Shown: in pieces, positions 1 through 6,975 of the stretch
Position numbering within the stretch: position 1 is the first letter of the stretch
How the letters are laid out: the number at the start of each line of letters is the position of its first letter
Assembly: GCF_900156675.1 (NCBI RefSeq)
Contig: NZ_FTOH01000013.1
Coordinates: 1-56,233, forward strand
Origin: Thalassolituus maritimus
Lineage (GTDB): Bacteria; Pseudomonadota; Gammaproteobacteria; Pseudomonadales; Oceanobacteraceae
Length of the DNA stretch: 56,233 nt
Direction: 5' to 3'
Program-made: the position numbers and the translations under genes
Notes under the pieces: generated by a model
Databases searched by the model: none
Told to the model about the DNA's origin: nothing
Seen by the model: the letters and a program-made list of their open reading frames with translations, nothing else

Positions 1-31
1 GGTCGATTCCTATCACTCTTAGCTGTTCCAT
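1..31 (-). CDS. Probable IS110-family transposase, N-terminal fragment (runs off left edge)
   Basis: On the minus strand an ATG at 31 is preceded by a strong ribosome site (GGGAGGTGG, 43-35) and opens a frame MEQLRVIGID that leaves the window after ten codons. A start of the form x-x-V-x-G-I-D a few residues in is typical of IS110/IS1111-type DEDD transposases, where this Asp is the first catalytic residue. That is family knowledge applied to very few residues. The place fits too, because it lies beside an integron integrase and at a contig edge, where multicopy IS elements break assemblies. Other proteins can also begin this way, so the family call is tentative. Confidence 0.45.
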   Translation of the reverse strand, partial: MEQLRVIGID

Positions 32-35
32 AAAC

Positions 36-79
36 CACCTCCCGCGAAGAAACTGAAGTTTCAGTGTAAGGGAGGGGTG
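36..79 (-). promoter_or_regulatory. Inverted repeat covering the ribosome site of the edge transposase
   Basis: CACCTCCC (36-43) can pair with GGGAGGGGTG (70-79, two extra G), and a second hairpin ACTGAA-GT-TTCAGT (52-65) lies inside. In a transcript read leftwards, the outer stem would bury the GGGAGG Shine-Dalgarno of the frame starting at 31. Sequestering the ribosome site from read-through transcripts is a known way for insertion sequences to limit transposase synthesis. That role here is an inference. Confidence 0.45.
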
Positions 80-239
80 TCCATTTCATTAGCTTATTAG
101 TGTGCGTGCGCGTTTATCCTGGGATACTCTTTCGAGCTTCCCTTTGTAACTTATTGAAAATATTGAAGAATCTTCCATAACTCAAATGTCCCTTCAAGAA
201 AAACGCGCACGCCTGTTATTTCGGCAATCCTGCGCACAT

Positions 240-258
240 AAACTTGTAAACCAAGTTT
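240..258. repeat. Short inverted repeat upstream of the integron integrase
   Basis: AAACTTG (240-246) and CAAGTTT (252-258) form a 7-bp stem with a 5-nt loop. It lies in the 370-nt stretch between the edge transposase start and the integrase start, which has no other convincing gene. It may belong to an attI or regulatory region, but nothing proves that. Confidence 0.25.
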
Positions 259-341
259 GCAAGTCTTTGATTCGATTGAAGTTTACGTTACCCCGCTCCG
301 ACAAAACGCGCAAGCACGAAAATAAAGCGTGCCAGATTTTC

Positions 342-376
342 TTGAAATTCGCAAATCATACTGTATGTTTAACCAG
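342..376 (+). promoter_or_regulatory. Integrase promoter overlapped by a LexA-type (SOS) box
   Basis: TTGAAA (342-347) and TATGTT (364-369), 16 nt apart, make a plausible sigma-70 promoter. The -10 lies inside CTGTATGTTTAACCAG (361-376), which matches the gammaproteobacterial LexA consensus CTGT-N8-ACAG at seven of eight fixed bases. Integron integrase genes are known to be SOS-controlled through a LexA box at this position. The box also contains GTTTAAC (367-373), which fits the RYYYAAC integron core pattern. That may be chance. Confidence 0.7.
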
Positions 377-401
377 TACATCTTTACATTTGGAGGCCAG
401 G

Positions 402-1364
402 ATGGCTAAGAGCAAATTTCTGACAGAAGTGCGCGAGTTCATGCGGCTGCATGGGTACAGTATTCGTACTGAACATACGTATATCTATTGGATCAGGTTC
501 TATATCCGCTTCCATCGGTTGCAACACCCATCAACCCTTGGGCCTGAGCATGTCGTCATGTTCCTCAGCTTTCTTGCTAACCGCCGGGACGTCGCAATCA
601 ATACTCAAAAGGTTGCCTTGAATGCCTTGGCCTTCCTTTATAACAAATACCTTAACCAGCCATTGGGGGATATTGGCTTCACGTTCGCTACCCGCCCCCG
701 GCACCTGCCTACTGTGCTGTCCTCAGCCGAAGTGGGGAAATTGCTCGACGTGTGTAATGAGCGAGACCGCTTAATTTTTTCTCTACTGTTTGGATCAGGG
801 CTACGTATCACTGAGTGTTTACGGTTGCGGATCAAAGATTTCGACTTTTCAAGAGGTACGCTGACGGTATTCGATGGGAAGGGGGCTAAAGATCGGGTAA
901 CTATCCTTCCGCAAAGCTTAAAGCCTGTCTGTCATGAGTTTTTTGAAATGGCCATCGCTTTGCAAAAGGAAGATAACAAACGTGGGGTTGGCCCTTCACT
1001 ACCTGGCGCACTGGGTAAGAAGTATCCGTCTGCGCATTTGCAACCTGCATGGATGTTCGTTTTCCCATCTACGACTGTATGCAGCCATCCCTATACCAAA
1101 GTACTTTGCCGCCATCATTTGCACGATTCCGTGCCCCGCAAAGCGTTAAAGCAGGCAGTCATCAGTGCCGGGCTGACGTCGAAACGAATATCCTGCCACA
1201 CCTTCCGTCATAGCTTTACTACTGAGCTGTTACACAGCGGCCGTGACATTCGTACAGTTCAGGAGTTGTTGGGGCATAGCGATGTAGCAACGACCCAAAT
1301 CTATACGCATGTTATAGGGCAGCACTTTGCCGGGACCTCCAGCCCGTTGGATCTTCTGGGCTGA
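402..1364 (+). CDS. intI: Integron integrase (tyrosine recombinase)
   Basis: This 320-residue site-specific recombinase would insert and excise gene cassettes between attI and attC sites. The N-terminal SAM-like core-binding domain is followed by the catalytic domain with GSGLRITE (first Arg), HTFRHSFTTELL (His/Arg), and GHSDVATTQIYTHV (His and nucleophile Tyr). Between them is the extra segment typical of IntI proteins (KKYPSAHLQPAWMFVFPS), which ordinary XerC/D enzymes lack; this is the main reason for the call. The start at 402 has GGAGG at 392-396. Open frame continues upstream to 186, but it crosses the promoter and lacks homologous residues. In most integrons intI points away from the array, so cassettes would be to the left, where only about 400 nt are visible; no attC is recognised there. 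Confidence 0.9.
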   Translation: MAKSKFLTEVREFMRLHGYSIRTEHTYIYWIRFYIRFHRLQHPSTLGPEHVVMFLSFLANRRDVAINTQKVALNALAFLYNKYLNQPLGDIGFTFATRPRHLPTVLSSAEVGKLLDVCNERDRLIFSLLFGSGLRITECLRLRIKDFDFSRGTLTVFDGKGAKDRVTILPQSLKPVCHEFFEMAIALQKEDNKRGVGPSLPGALGKKYPSAHLQPAWMFVFPSTTVCSHPYTKVLCRHHLHDSVPRKALKQAVISAGLTSKRISCHTFRHSFTTELLHSGRDIRTVQELLGHSDVATTQIYTHVIGQHFAGTSSPLDLLG

Positions 1365-1369
1365 GATGT

Positions 1370-1401
1370 TTCGCGCAAGCTTCGCGTTGCGCTCCTACAA
1401 A
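1370..1401. repeat. REP-like palindromic element
   Basis: GCGCAA (1374-1379) and TTGCGC (1387-1392) flank a GC-rich loop and are followed by TCCTACAAA. On the minus strand it reads TTTGTAGGAGCG followed by the palindrome, the general form of repetitive extragenic palindromes in Pseudomonas and relatives. It sits directly behind the intI stop and before pgpA, and could act as a terminator. It marks the right limit of the mobile region. Confidence 0.45.
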
Positions 1402-1453
1402 GGCGTTTTGTCGGTATACTCTCGGGTACGTTTTGATCTGTGCTGAGTTTGTT

Positions 1454-1939
1454 ATGACACCTCCTGATATGAAAAATCCGATTCACCTGTTGGCCTTTGG
1501 CCTGGGCTCTGGCCTGGCCAAGAAGGCTCCTGGTACCTGGGGCACTCTCGCCGCTTTGCCTGTGTGGTGGTTTTTATTGCAGGGTGTACCGACCTTACCG
1601 TATATCGGCGTATTGCTCGCAGGTTTCGCATTTGGTGTGGTCATATGTGAGATCACGTCCCGGGATATGGGTGTGCATGACTTTGGCGGTATCGTCTGGG
1701 ACGAATGGATCGGGGTTTGGATTACGCTGTTGTGGCTACCGATGTCGGGCAATTTAGACACCGATTTGCTGTGGCTGGCGTATGCGTTTGCTTTGTTCCG
1801 CTTCTTTGACATTATTAAGCCGTGGCCAATCAAATGGCTCGATGCCAAGGTCCACGGTGGCTTCGGTATTATGATCGACGATGTAATCGCCGGTATTTTC
1901 GGCCTTGTGGTCGTGCAGTTAACGGCTGCTCTGCTCTGA
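1454..1939 (+). CDS. pgpA: Phosphatidylglycerophosphatase A
   Basis: PgpA removes the phosphate from phosphatidylglycerol phosphate in the inner membrane to give phosphatidylglycerol. The 161-residue protein has the family landmarks in order: GSGLAKKAPGTWGT near the N terminus, DFGGIVWDEWIG, FRFFDIIKPWP, and HGGFGIMIDDVIAG near the end, with hydrophobic helices between. I chose ATG 1454 over an upstream TTG at 1433 because family members start shortly before KNPIHLLAFG; ATG 1469 is also possible. No strong ribosome site is seen. The last 21 bases overlap the end of the convergent AraC-type gene. Homologues in Pseudomonas-type genomes also lie near ribA and dxs, as here. Confidence 0.93.
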   Translation: MTPPDMKNPIHLLAFGLGSGLAKKAPGTWGTLAALPVWWFLLQGVPTLPYIGVLLAGFAFGVVICEITSRDMGVHDFGGIVWDEWIGVWITLLWLPMSGNLDTDLLWLAYAFALFRFFDIIKPWPIKWLDAKVHGGFGIMIDDVIAGIFGLVVVQLTAALL

Positions 1940-2959
1940 TTCTGGTTTTGATTCGGATTTAGAAAAGGACTTTCGGTATGCGAGCGGCGTTGTACCGCTC
2001 CAGCGCCGGAATGACCGTGTAAAGGTTCCTTGATCCCGGTACCCCAGAAGCAAGGCAATATCGAGCAGCGACAGTCCTTTATCCTGCAAATATTGACGCG
2101 CGAGCTGTTCTCTTGTGCTATCCAGCAGGCCTTTCCAGGTCAGGTTCTTTACTCCCAATCGTCGCTGCAGCGTTCTCACTGAACAATGTAATTTTTTTGC
2201 CAGCGCTTCGATGTTGGCTTCCCCTTCTGGAAGCATTTTTACCAGCTGAGCTTGTACCTGGCGTTCAAACTCGTTGGTGTCATTTTCGGGCAGTGCGCGC
2301 AACATAGCCGCGGCCTGTGCTTCCAGTAGCTCTCTGAGGCCGGGCTCTCGCTGAAGTAAAGGGAGCTTAAGCACCGCATGTGGGAACTCTATCCCAGTCG
2401 CCTCTGCCCCCATCTCGACATCACAACCGAAATATTCCTGCAGAGCCATTTGATGAGCAGGTGTTGATTCATGGCAGAAGCTGACTTTAGTCAGTGCAAG
2501 CGGCAGAGACTCATCGACCTGATTACGGATAAAGTGAACCAACGCAATAATCGCGACTTCTTCCGCTTCGGCTCGTGGAGGGTCTGGCTTCCAGTAAATG
2601 CCTGCTGAATGCGCGCTGACCTTAGGCTTCGCCAGGGGCATACCGTAAAAGAGTGTCTCGTAACGCTGATAGGTCACAAGTGCCTGACCAAGCGTGTCGC
2701 AAGCCGTTATCAGGTAACCCAGTACGCCGACGTGTCGAGGGGTTACATGCGTCGCTACTGCGATGCTGCTGTGCTTGAGATCAGGTCGTAAATCAAAGGC
2801 TTCGGTCAGCATCTCCTGCCACCGCTCAAGCGGGACAATATCGGTAGGCGCATACGCTGCTATGGTCGCCCGGAGGCTGGGTGCCGCCAATTGAACATTA
2901 TCCATCCAGTCAATGAGCAAGCGCACCCAACTGCCGTTAACCCGAACTGCTATCCCCAC
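1919..2959 (-). CDS. AraC-family transcriptional regulator
   Basis: This 346-residue regulator has an N-terminal ligand-sensing region of the Arabinose_bd (OruR-like) type over about residues 1-200. A C-terminal double helix-turn-helix follows over about 230-335 (IEALAKKLHCSVRTLQRRLG, then LSLLDIALLLGYRDQGTFTR and the GTTPLAYRK ending). The start is GTG at 2959 with AGGAG six bases upstream; a later ATG at 2905 would cut into the sensor domain. It is transcribed away from the hydroxylase/desaturase gene at 3091, and three TGGCA repeats lie in the shared spacer. Regulators of this type often control the divergent neighbour in response to a lipid or amino-acid ligand, so control of that gene is the simplest inference. 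The ligand cannot be read from sequence. Confidence 0.9.
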   Translation of the reverse strand: MGIAVRVNGSWVRLLIDWMDNVQLAAPSLRATIAAYAPTDIVPLERWQEMLTEAFDLRPDLKHSSIAVATHVTPRHVGVLGYLITACDTLGQALVTYQRYETLFYGMPLAKPKVSAHSAGIYWKPDPPRAEAEEVAIIALVHFIRNQVDESLPLALTKVSFCHESTPAHQMALQEYFGCDVEMGAEATGIEFPHAVLKLPLLQREPGLRELLEAQAAAMLRALPENDTNEFERQVQAQLVKMLPEGEANIEALAKKLHCSVRTLQRRLGVKNLTWKGLLDSTREQLARQYLQDKGLSLLDIALLLGYRDQGTFTRSFRRWSGTTPLAYRKSFSKSESKPESEQSSR

Positions 2960-2981
2960 CCTGAACTCCTGCTCATTTTGA

Positions 2982-3020
2982 TGGCATATAAATATGGCAT
3001 GAATTGCTAAAAACTTGGCA
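2982..3020. promoter_or_regulatory. Candidate AraC-type operator: three TGGCA repeats
   Basis: TGGCA occurs at 2982-2986, 2995-2999 and 3016-3020, all in the same orientation, with starts 13 and 21 bases apart. The 21-base step is two helical turns, as AraC-type dimers often need. They lie between the regulator start (2959) and the hydroxylase start (3091). The assignment is inferred from spacing and position only. Confidence 0.35.
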
Positions 3021-3090
3021 CGAAAGTGAAATTCATAATAGCAGTGTCCGTTTACATTAGCGCTTATGTCAATCTATTGAGGATATATCG

Positions 3091-4005
3091 ATGGGCGATT
3101 TCACTTCTGAGTTCTTTAACGCACTGATATTTATTGTGCTCGCCGGCCCCGTGTTCGTTGGCGTCATATTGGCTGAGCGCTATGTTCTGATTCGACAGGG
3201 CAAAGCAGATGCTTATCACCTGCCAGAATCAATCGCGAATATCGGCACCGGGCTGCTGTACAAAACCGGTGACGCGCTCTTTTTAATTGTTGTTGGAAGT
3301 GCGGTTTATATAGCCATCAGTAGCGTCGGTATCAACTGGAGTTCGGGCAGCGGAGTCGTCGATTTTCTGATTTTGTTCGTCATGGTCGACTTCACCTTTT
3401 ATTGGGTGCATCGCTTTATGCATAGGGTACGCTACGGCTGGGCGGGTCACTGGGTACACCACAGTTCAGAACGCTACAATTTTTCAACCGCGTTGCGACA
3501 GACGCCTGTGGTTTCTTTTAATGGCATCATGCTTGTGTCTCTGTTTCCGCCAGCGCTTTTAGGCTTCTCGCTCGAACATGCGGTGATCGCGCTTGAGCTT
3601 AATCTGTTTATTCAGTTTTTTGTGCATACCGAGACAATTAATCGTTTACCTCGCTGGCTTGAATTTATTTTTAATACGCCGTCGCACCATCGTGTGCATC
3701 ATGGCAGCAAGCCTAAACAGATCGATACGAACTTTGGTGGTGTATTTATTATCTGGGATCGTCTGTTCGGCAGCTTTGTTGATGAAAGCGATGCCGGTGA
3801 GATTCGCTATGGCGTCACCAACCGTCCAGCAGAGACCTTGAACCCGGTGAAACTGGTATTCATTGAATTCGTCAGCATGTGCCAGGATGTCGCCAAATAT
3901 CGGGATCTTCGCATCATCTGGAAACATCCCGACTGGGTTAACGAGCGATATCCCCATTCAGGCCAAACCTGCGAAGATCAGGTCCATGGTCACCCTAACG
4001 GGTGA
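3091..4005 (+). CDS. Membrane fatty-acid hydroxylase / sterol desaturase family protein
   Basis: This is a 304-residue di-iron integral membrane oxygenase of the fatty acid hydroxylase superfamily (PF04116). The histidine clusters that bind the two irons are present: HRFMH (107-111), HWVHH (120-124), His179, and HHRVHH (199-204). Hydrophobic helices precede and separate them (about 10-30, 60-80, 88-105, 140-175). The C-terminal soluble part has GGVFIIWDRLFGSF, common in bacterial members. It would hydroxylate or desaturate a lipid using O2; the substrate is unknown. The start ATG is preceded by GAGGA. The divergent AraC-type gene suggests inducible expression. No redox partner is encoded next to it. 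Confidence 0.9.
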   Translation: MGDFTSEFFNALIFIVLAGPVFVGVILAERYVLIRQGKADAYHLPESIANIGTGLLYKTGDALFLIVVGSAVYIAISSVGINWSSGSGVVDFLILFVMVDFTFYWVHRFMHRVRYGWAGHWVHHSSERYNFSTALRQTPVVSFNGIMLVSLFPPALLGFSLEHAVIALELNLFIQFFVHTETINRLPRWLEFIFNTPSHHRVHHGSKPKQIDTNFGGVFIIWDRLFGSFVDESDAGEIRYGVTNRPAETLNPVKLVFIEFVSMCQDVAKYRDLRIIWKHPDWVNERYPHSGQTCEDQVHGHPNG

Positions 4006-4086
4006 TTGTGAACCCTGAGTCATGATCCTGAGATCATTTAGTGGTATGTTCTTTGGCGACGTATTCTGGGGTATGAGGAGCTTCCC

Positions 4087-4716
4087 ATGACACAATCCGT
4101 ATTTCCTGTTGCTTCGGTAGTTGCCGACGACACTCAAGATTTTCTTAAACAGTCAGACCCAGTCGCTTACGCCGTGTGGCGCCTTGCAGACGGCAGCCGC
4201 TCAATTGAAACGCTGGCCGGTGATGCTGGCATTTCTGTTAAAGAATGCTGGGCAGCTCTTGATCGCCTTGCCGATCAGAATGCACTATCTGAGCGAGTGG
4301 CCCCACCGTCTGCCACGCCGCACCCAGCACTGCTGAATCGCCGTGAAGCCATGAGTAAGGTGATGATGGGTGCCTTAGGCGCGACCGCACTGATGAATGC
4401 CCCTCAGGTATTTGCAAACACAGATATTTCTGTGGGCACAAACCCAGCAGCCGATACGGATGCAGCAGAACTGAAGCGACCAATGGAACAACGCCGCAAG
4501 CAAGCTTCTGAGCAGCAGCGTAAGGTCGTCGAGAAACGCAAAGCGTCGGAGCAGGATCAAAAAGCAGGCCAGCAAAAAGTCGTTGAGCAGCGTAAAAAGC
4601 AGGCGACTAAACAAGCCACTGAAAAACGCAGCAAAGCAGCTCAGCAGCGCGAGGCAGCCGTAGAGCAAAAGGCGAAACGCGCTCAGCAGGAATCTAAGCG
4701 CAAAGCGGTACAGTAA
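4087..4716 (+). CDS. Unknown protein: winged-helix (PqqD-like) domain, internal RR-hydrophobic segment, K/Q/R-rich tail
   Basis: I do not recognise this 209-residue protein. Residues 18-70 look like a small winged-helix domain (DPVAYAVWRLADGSRSIETL, then a helix ending in DRLADQNALSE), resembling PqqD/RRE-type peptide-binding domains. Residues 84-110 carry NRREAMSK followed by a hydrophobic stretch ending in PQVFA-N, like a twin-arginine signal, but internal. Residues 129-209 are almost only K, Q, R, E and A and predict as a charged coiled coil with loose EQRKKQ-type repeats. It could be a membrane-anchored protein with a cytoplasmic head and exported tail. The start has GAGGAG at good spacing. 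It ends 14 bases from the convergent ATP-grasp gene. Confidence 0.8.
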   Translation: MTQSVFPVASVVADDTQDFLKQSDPVAYAVWRLADGSRSIETLAGDAGISVKECWAALDRLADQNALSERVAPPSATPHPALLNRREAMSKVMMGALGATALMNAPQVFANTDISVGTNPAADTDAAELKRPMEQRRKQASEQQRKVVEKRKASEQDQKAGQQKVVEQRKKQATKQATEKRSKAAQQREAAVEQKAKRAQQESKRKAVQ

Positions 4717-4729
4717 TAAACTGCCGTGC

Positions 4730-5614
4730 TTAACCGGCCAGCTGCTCTTTGAGCCGCTGGCCTTTTTGTTTCAGATGACGAACTAAATGGTCGGCAACAT
4801 CCAGATTAATTGAGTGCTTAGGATGAGCAAAATAGCAGGGAAAGTTCACTTCCAGAACGTACTCCCGTCCTGAGGCGTGCACCAGCACATCAACACCACC
4901 AAATTCCAGCCCCAGCACCGCGCAGGCATCAATCGCCAGCTTTTTCGCAGACTCAGGGGCAGGTGTCGTAAAACACTCTTTCTTGTCTTCATCGACGCAG
5001 GTTCTGAAGTCCCCCTCTTGAGGGATGTTCTGATAGGCAGCAGCGATTTCACCATTCACCACCAGCATACGCCAGTGTTCTGCCGGTTCGACGCATGCCA
5101 TCAAGTGAACGTACTGGCCGTGTGCGCTTTCAAGTGCATCAGCAACAGAATAAAAGGTTGGCCAATTATCGACACGAACGACACCAACGCCCAATGACTT
5201 GCCAGGAACCTTAAAGATAACAGGAAGGCCTCCCAGCGCTGCAACCCGGCGCTTAAGTTCTTCGCGGTCGGTAGTCATTGCATGGAAAGTACGGGGCGTT
5301 TCGATGCCATTACGAGCAAGGAATAGTGTCTGGTTATCCCAGATCAGAAAAGCCCCCAGAGCATCGCAATAGCAGGTCGCCACACCCGGATGCACAAGCT
5401 GCTGCTCAATCACACAAGACTCGTGAGTAATGGCAACCCGGTAGAGAAGGTCACCATGATTAAGTACAGGAGGCTCAACATGGTCGAACAACGCTGGCTC
5501 GATAATAATCGGCTCAAGCTCGTGAGCATGAGCCGCCGCAACCAGCTGTTCAGTCAGGTCTTCTTCCGGCTCATCAGAGATGATGATGAGGCGAGACCGT
5601 CCATGTGAATTCAT
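4730..5614 (-). CDS. ATP-grasp ligase, RimK-like
   Basis: This 294-residue protein has an ATP-grasp fold in its C-terminal two thirds. The nucleotide-binding part includes VIFKVPGKSLGVGVVRV (about 151-167), and the metal-binding end reads VDVLVHASGREYVLEVNF with the Glu and Asn of ELxxN-type sites. Members near RimK join a carboxylate to an amine with ATP, extending peptides or making amides. The N-terminal 80 residues replace a pre-ATP-grasp domain and are poorly conserved. Its ATG overlaps the TGA of the upstream secreted-protein gene (ATGA), so the two are translationally coupled. It converges on the K/Q/R-rich winged-helix gene at 4087, which is a possible substrate or partner. The true substrate is not known. 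Confidence 0.85.
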   Translation of the reverse strand: MNSHGRSRLIIISDEPEEDLTEQLVAAAHAHELEPIIIEPALFDHVEPPVLNHGDLLYRVAITHESCVIEQQLVHPGVATCYCDALGAFLIWDNQTLFLARNGIETPRTFHAMTTDREELKRRVAALGGLPVIFKVPGKSLGVGVVRVDNWPTFYSVADALESAHGQYVHLMACVEPAEHWRMLVVNGEIAAAYQNIPQEGDFRTCVDEDKKECFTTPAPESAKKLAIDACAVLGLEFGGVDVLVHASGREYVLEVNFPCYFAHPKHSINLDVADHLVRHLKQKGQRLKEQLAG

Positions 5615-6222
5615 CGGGTGCTGTTGTAGCGACTGGTTAGCATAGATTTAACGCTCGTCATGTTGTACTGCAACACTTGCTTCACCATGCCATTTCGAAG
5701 CGTCACGAGTTCCTTCACCTGAGCTTCGGACATATTCTCTACGTATGGAAACTTCACTGAAAACTGTAGAACGTAGACACCTTCACCTGTCTGACCACTT
5801 TCAATTCGATAGACGTCATACTCCATGTACTCTTTGTCTGCGGGCCAGGTAAGAAAATCGAGAACTACTTCTGTCCCTTCGTCATTGCCCGTCAAATTAT
5901 ACTTGGCTTGGGGGTTCGAGTTTTGAAGGCTGGATACGATTACAGTGGCGACACTCTTCGGCCTGTCTCCAACGGAGGGATTGCGATACAGGGTATAAGT
6001 AACTGCGGTTGTCCAGTCCTCAAAAGTCTCTGTGTCTCGTATATATCGGTAGACCAGCACCCCTGCCTCGGTATCTACCCGAGCAACTTTACTGTAAGTT
6101 TCACCGCCCATAACAGGCACCACTTCATTTGGCTTTAAACCTTCGGCATTCGCGGTGTAAGCCGTCAGTAGCGCAGCTAGCGCCACACCTGTGCGAAGCA
6201 AGGAAGCAACTCTTAATTTCAT
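5611..6222 (-). CDS. Secreted protein of unknown function, coupled to the ATP-grasp gene
   Basis: This is a 203-residue protein with a clear Sec signal peptide: KLR, then a hydrophobic stretch, then TANA before EGLKP. The mature part is mostly beta-rich and mixed, without cysteines or a recognised motif, and ends in a helical region around SEAQVKELVTLRNG. I chose ATG 6222 because it gives a normal signal peptide; an upstream GTG at 6246 would add eight residues before it. The stop overlaps the start of the ATP-grasp gene, so both are made from one message. A periplasmic or outer-membrane-associated role is inferred from the signal only. Confidence 0.8.
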   Translation of the reverse strand: MKLRVASLLRTGVALAALLTAYTANAEGLKPNEVVPVMGGETYSKVARVDTEAGVLVYRYIRDTETFEDWTTAVTYTLYRNPSVGDRPKSVATVIVSSLQNSNPQAKYNLTGNDEGTEVVLDFLTWPADKEYMEYDVYRIESGQTGEGVYVLQFSVKFPYVENMSEAQVKELVTLRNGMVKQVLQYNMTSVKSMLTSRYNSTR

Positions 6223-6297
6223 ATAACCACCATCAATAAAAGACACCTGTAAGACTACCGCCCGAACCTTTAAGCTTCAACGTCCGTAAGCGCCTGT

Positions 6298-6975
6298 TTA
6301 ACGCCTGAGTATCCGGGCAAGCACGCCCAGATTAAGTAAGCTGGCAAGGGAACCAGCAACATAAGTCATAGCCGCAGCCGTGAGAATATGGCGCGCAGAG
6401 GCCATGTCCGCAGAGCTTAGATACTGCCCCTCTTCGAGCATGGGCAGTGCTTTACCAAAACTGGCATCCCATTCAACGGGCAAGGTCACCAGGTTTACCA
6501 GCACTCCAATAAGCATGGAGCCAACCGCTGCGATGAGTGTCCAGCGGGAAAGCGCAGGGTTAATCCAGATAAGCAAGGGCGTCGCCGCCAGAAAGATAGG
6601 GGCCGCCTTACTGACAATCCAACTCAAACGAGCAAGGCCACCACGCAAAGTGAACATGCTTTCTTTGCTGTGATGTTGAATCGCATGCCCTACTTCATGA
6701 GCCGCCACGACAACGCCGGTCAGTGTGCGCCCTTCGAACTTATCCTGGGTCAGACGTACTGCTCTGTCCTGAGGGTCGTAATGATCACCGTGTTCGGTAA
6801 CCTCGACTTTAACATCATCAATATTGAGCTTCCGGAGTAGGTGCCTCGCCATATCTGCACCATTACCCGGAAAGTCGCTACGCTCCTGACTGTGTTTTTT
6901 GAGTACAGATTTAACCCACAGACCAGGCAGGTACATGATCGCCATAACAATTGCGATGAGAACCAGGTACAACAT
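6298..6975 (-). CDS. YugP-type membrane zinc metallopeptidase
   Basis: This 225-residue protein belongs to the Zn_peptidase_2 (YugP) family. It starts with one membrane helix (1-20), has the zinc site HEVGH (93-97, followed by AIQHH), and then two to three more helices, with PVEWDAS near residue 168 supplying the likely third ligand. Such proteins are predicted membrane-bound proteases of unknown substrate. Its ATG overlaps the TAA of the MscS gene (TAATG), so it is the last gene of a coupled three-gene operon with the channel and the membrane ATPase. Shared function in envelope stress is plausible but unproven. Confidence 0.88.
   Translation of the reverse strand: MLYLVLIAIVMAIMYLPGLWVKSVLKKHSQERSDFPGNGADMARHLLRKLNIDDVKVEVTEHGDHYDPQDRAVRLTQDKFEGRTLTGVVVAAHEVGHAIQHHSKESMFTLRGGLARLSWIVSKAAPIFLAATPLLIWINPALSRWTLIAAVGSMLIGVLVNLVTLPVEWDASFGKALPMLEEGQYLSSADMASARHILTAAAMTYVAGSLASLLNLGVLARILRR

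Noticed and set aside
186-401. N-terminal extension of the integrase to an upstream ATG
   Set aside because: The extension would read through the promoter and LexA-type box, and lacks family residues; the ATG at 402 has the ribosome site.
1483-2058. 191-codon minus-strand frame across pgpA
   Set aside because: Opposes pgpA and the end of the AraC-type gene, both well supported; low-complexity NQNQN stretch only mirrors codon use.
4022-4037. ATGATC-CTGA-GATCAT hairpin after the hydroxylase gene as terminator
   Set aside because: Only a 6-bp A/T-rich stem and no T run of useful length; too weak to call.
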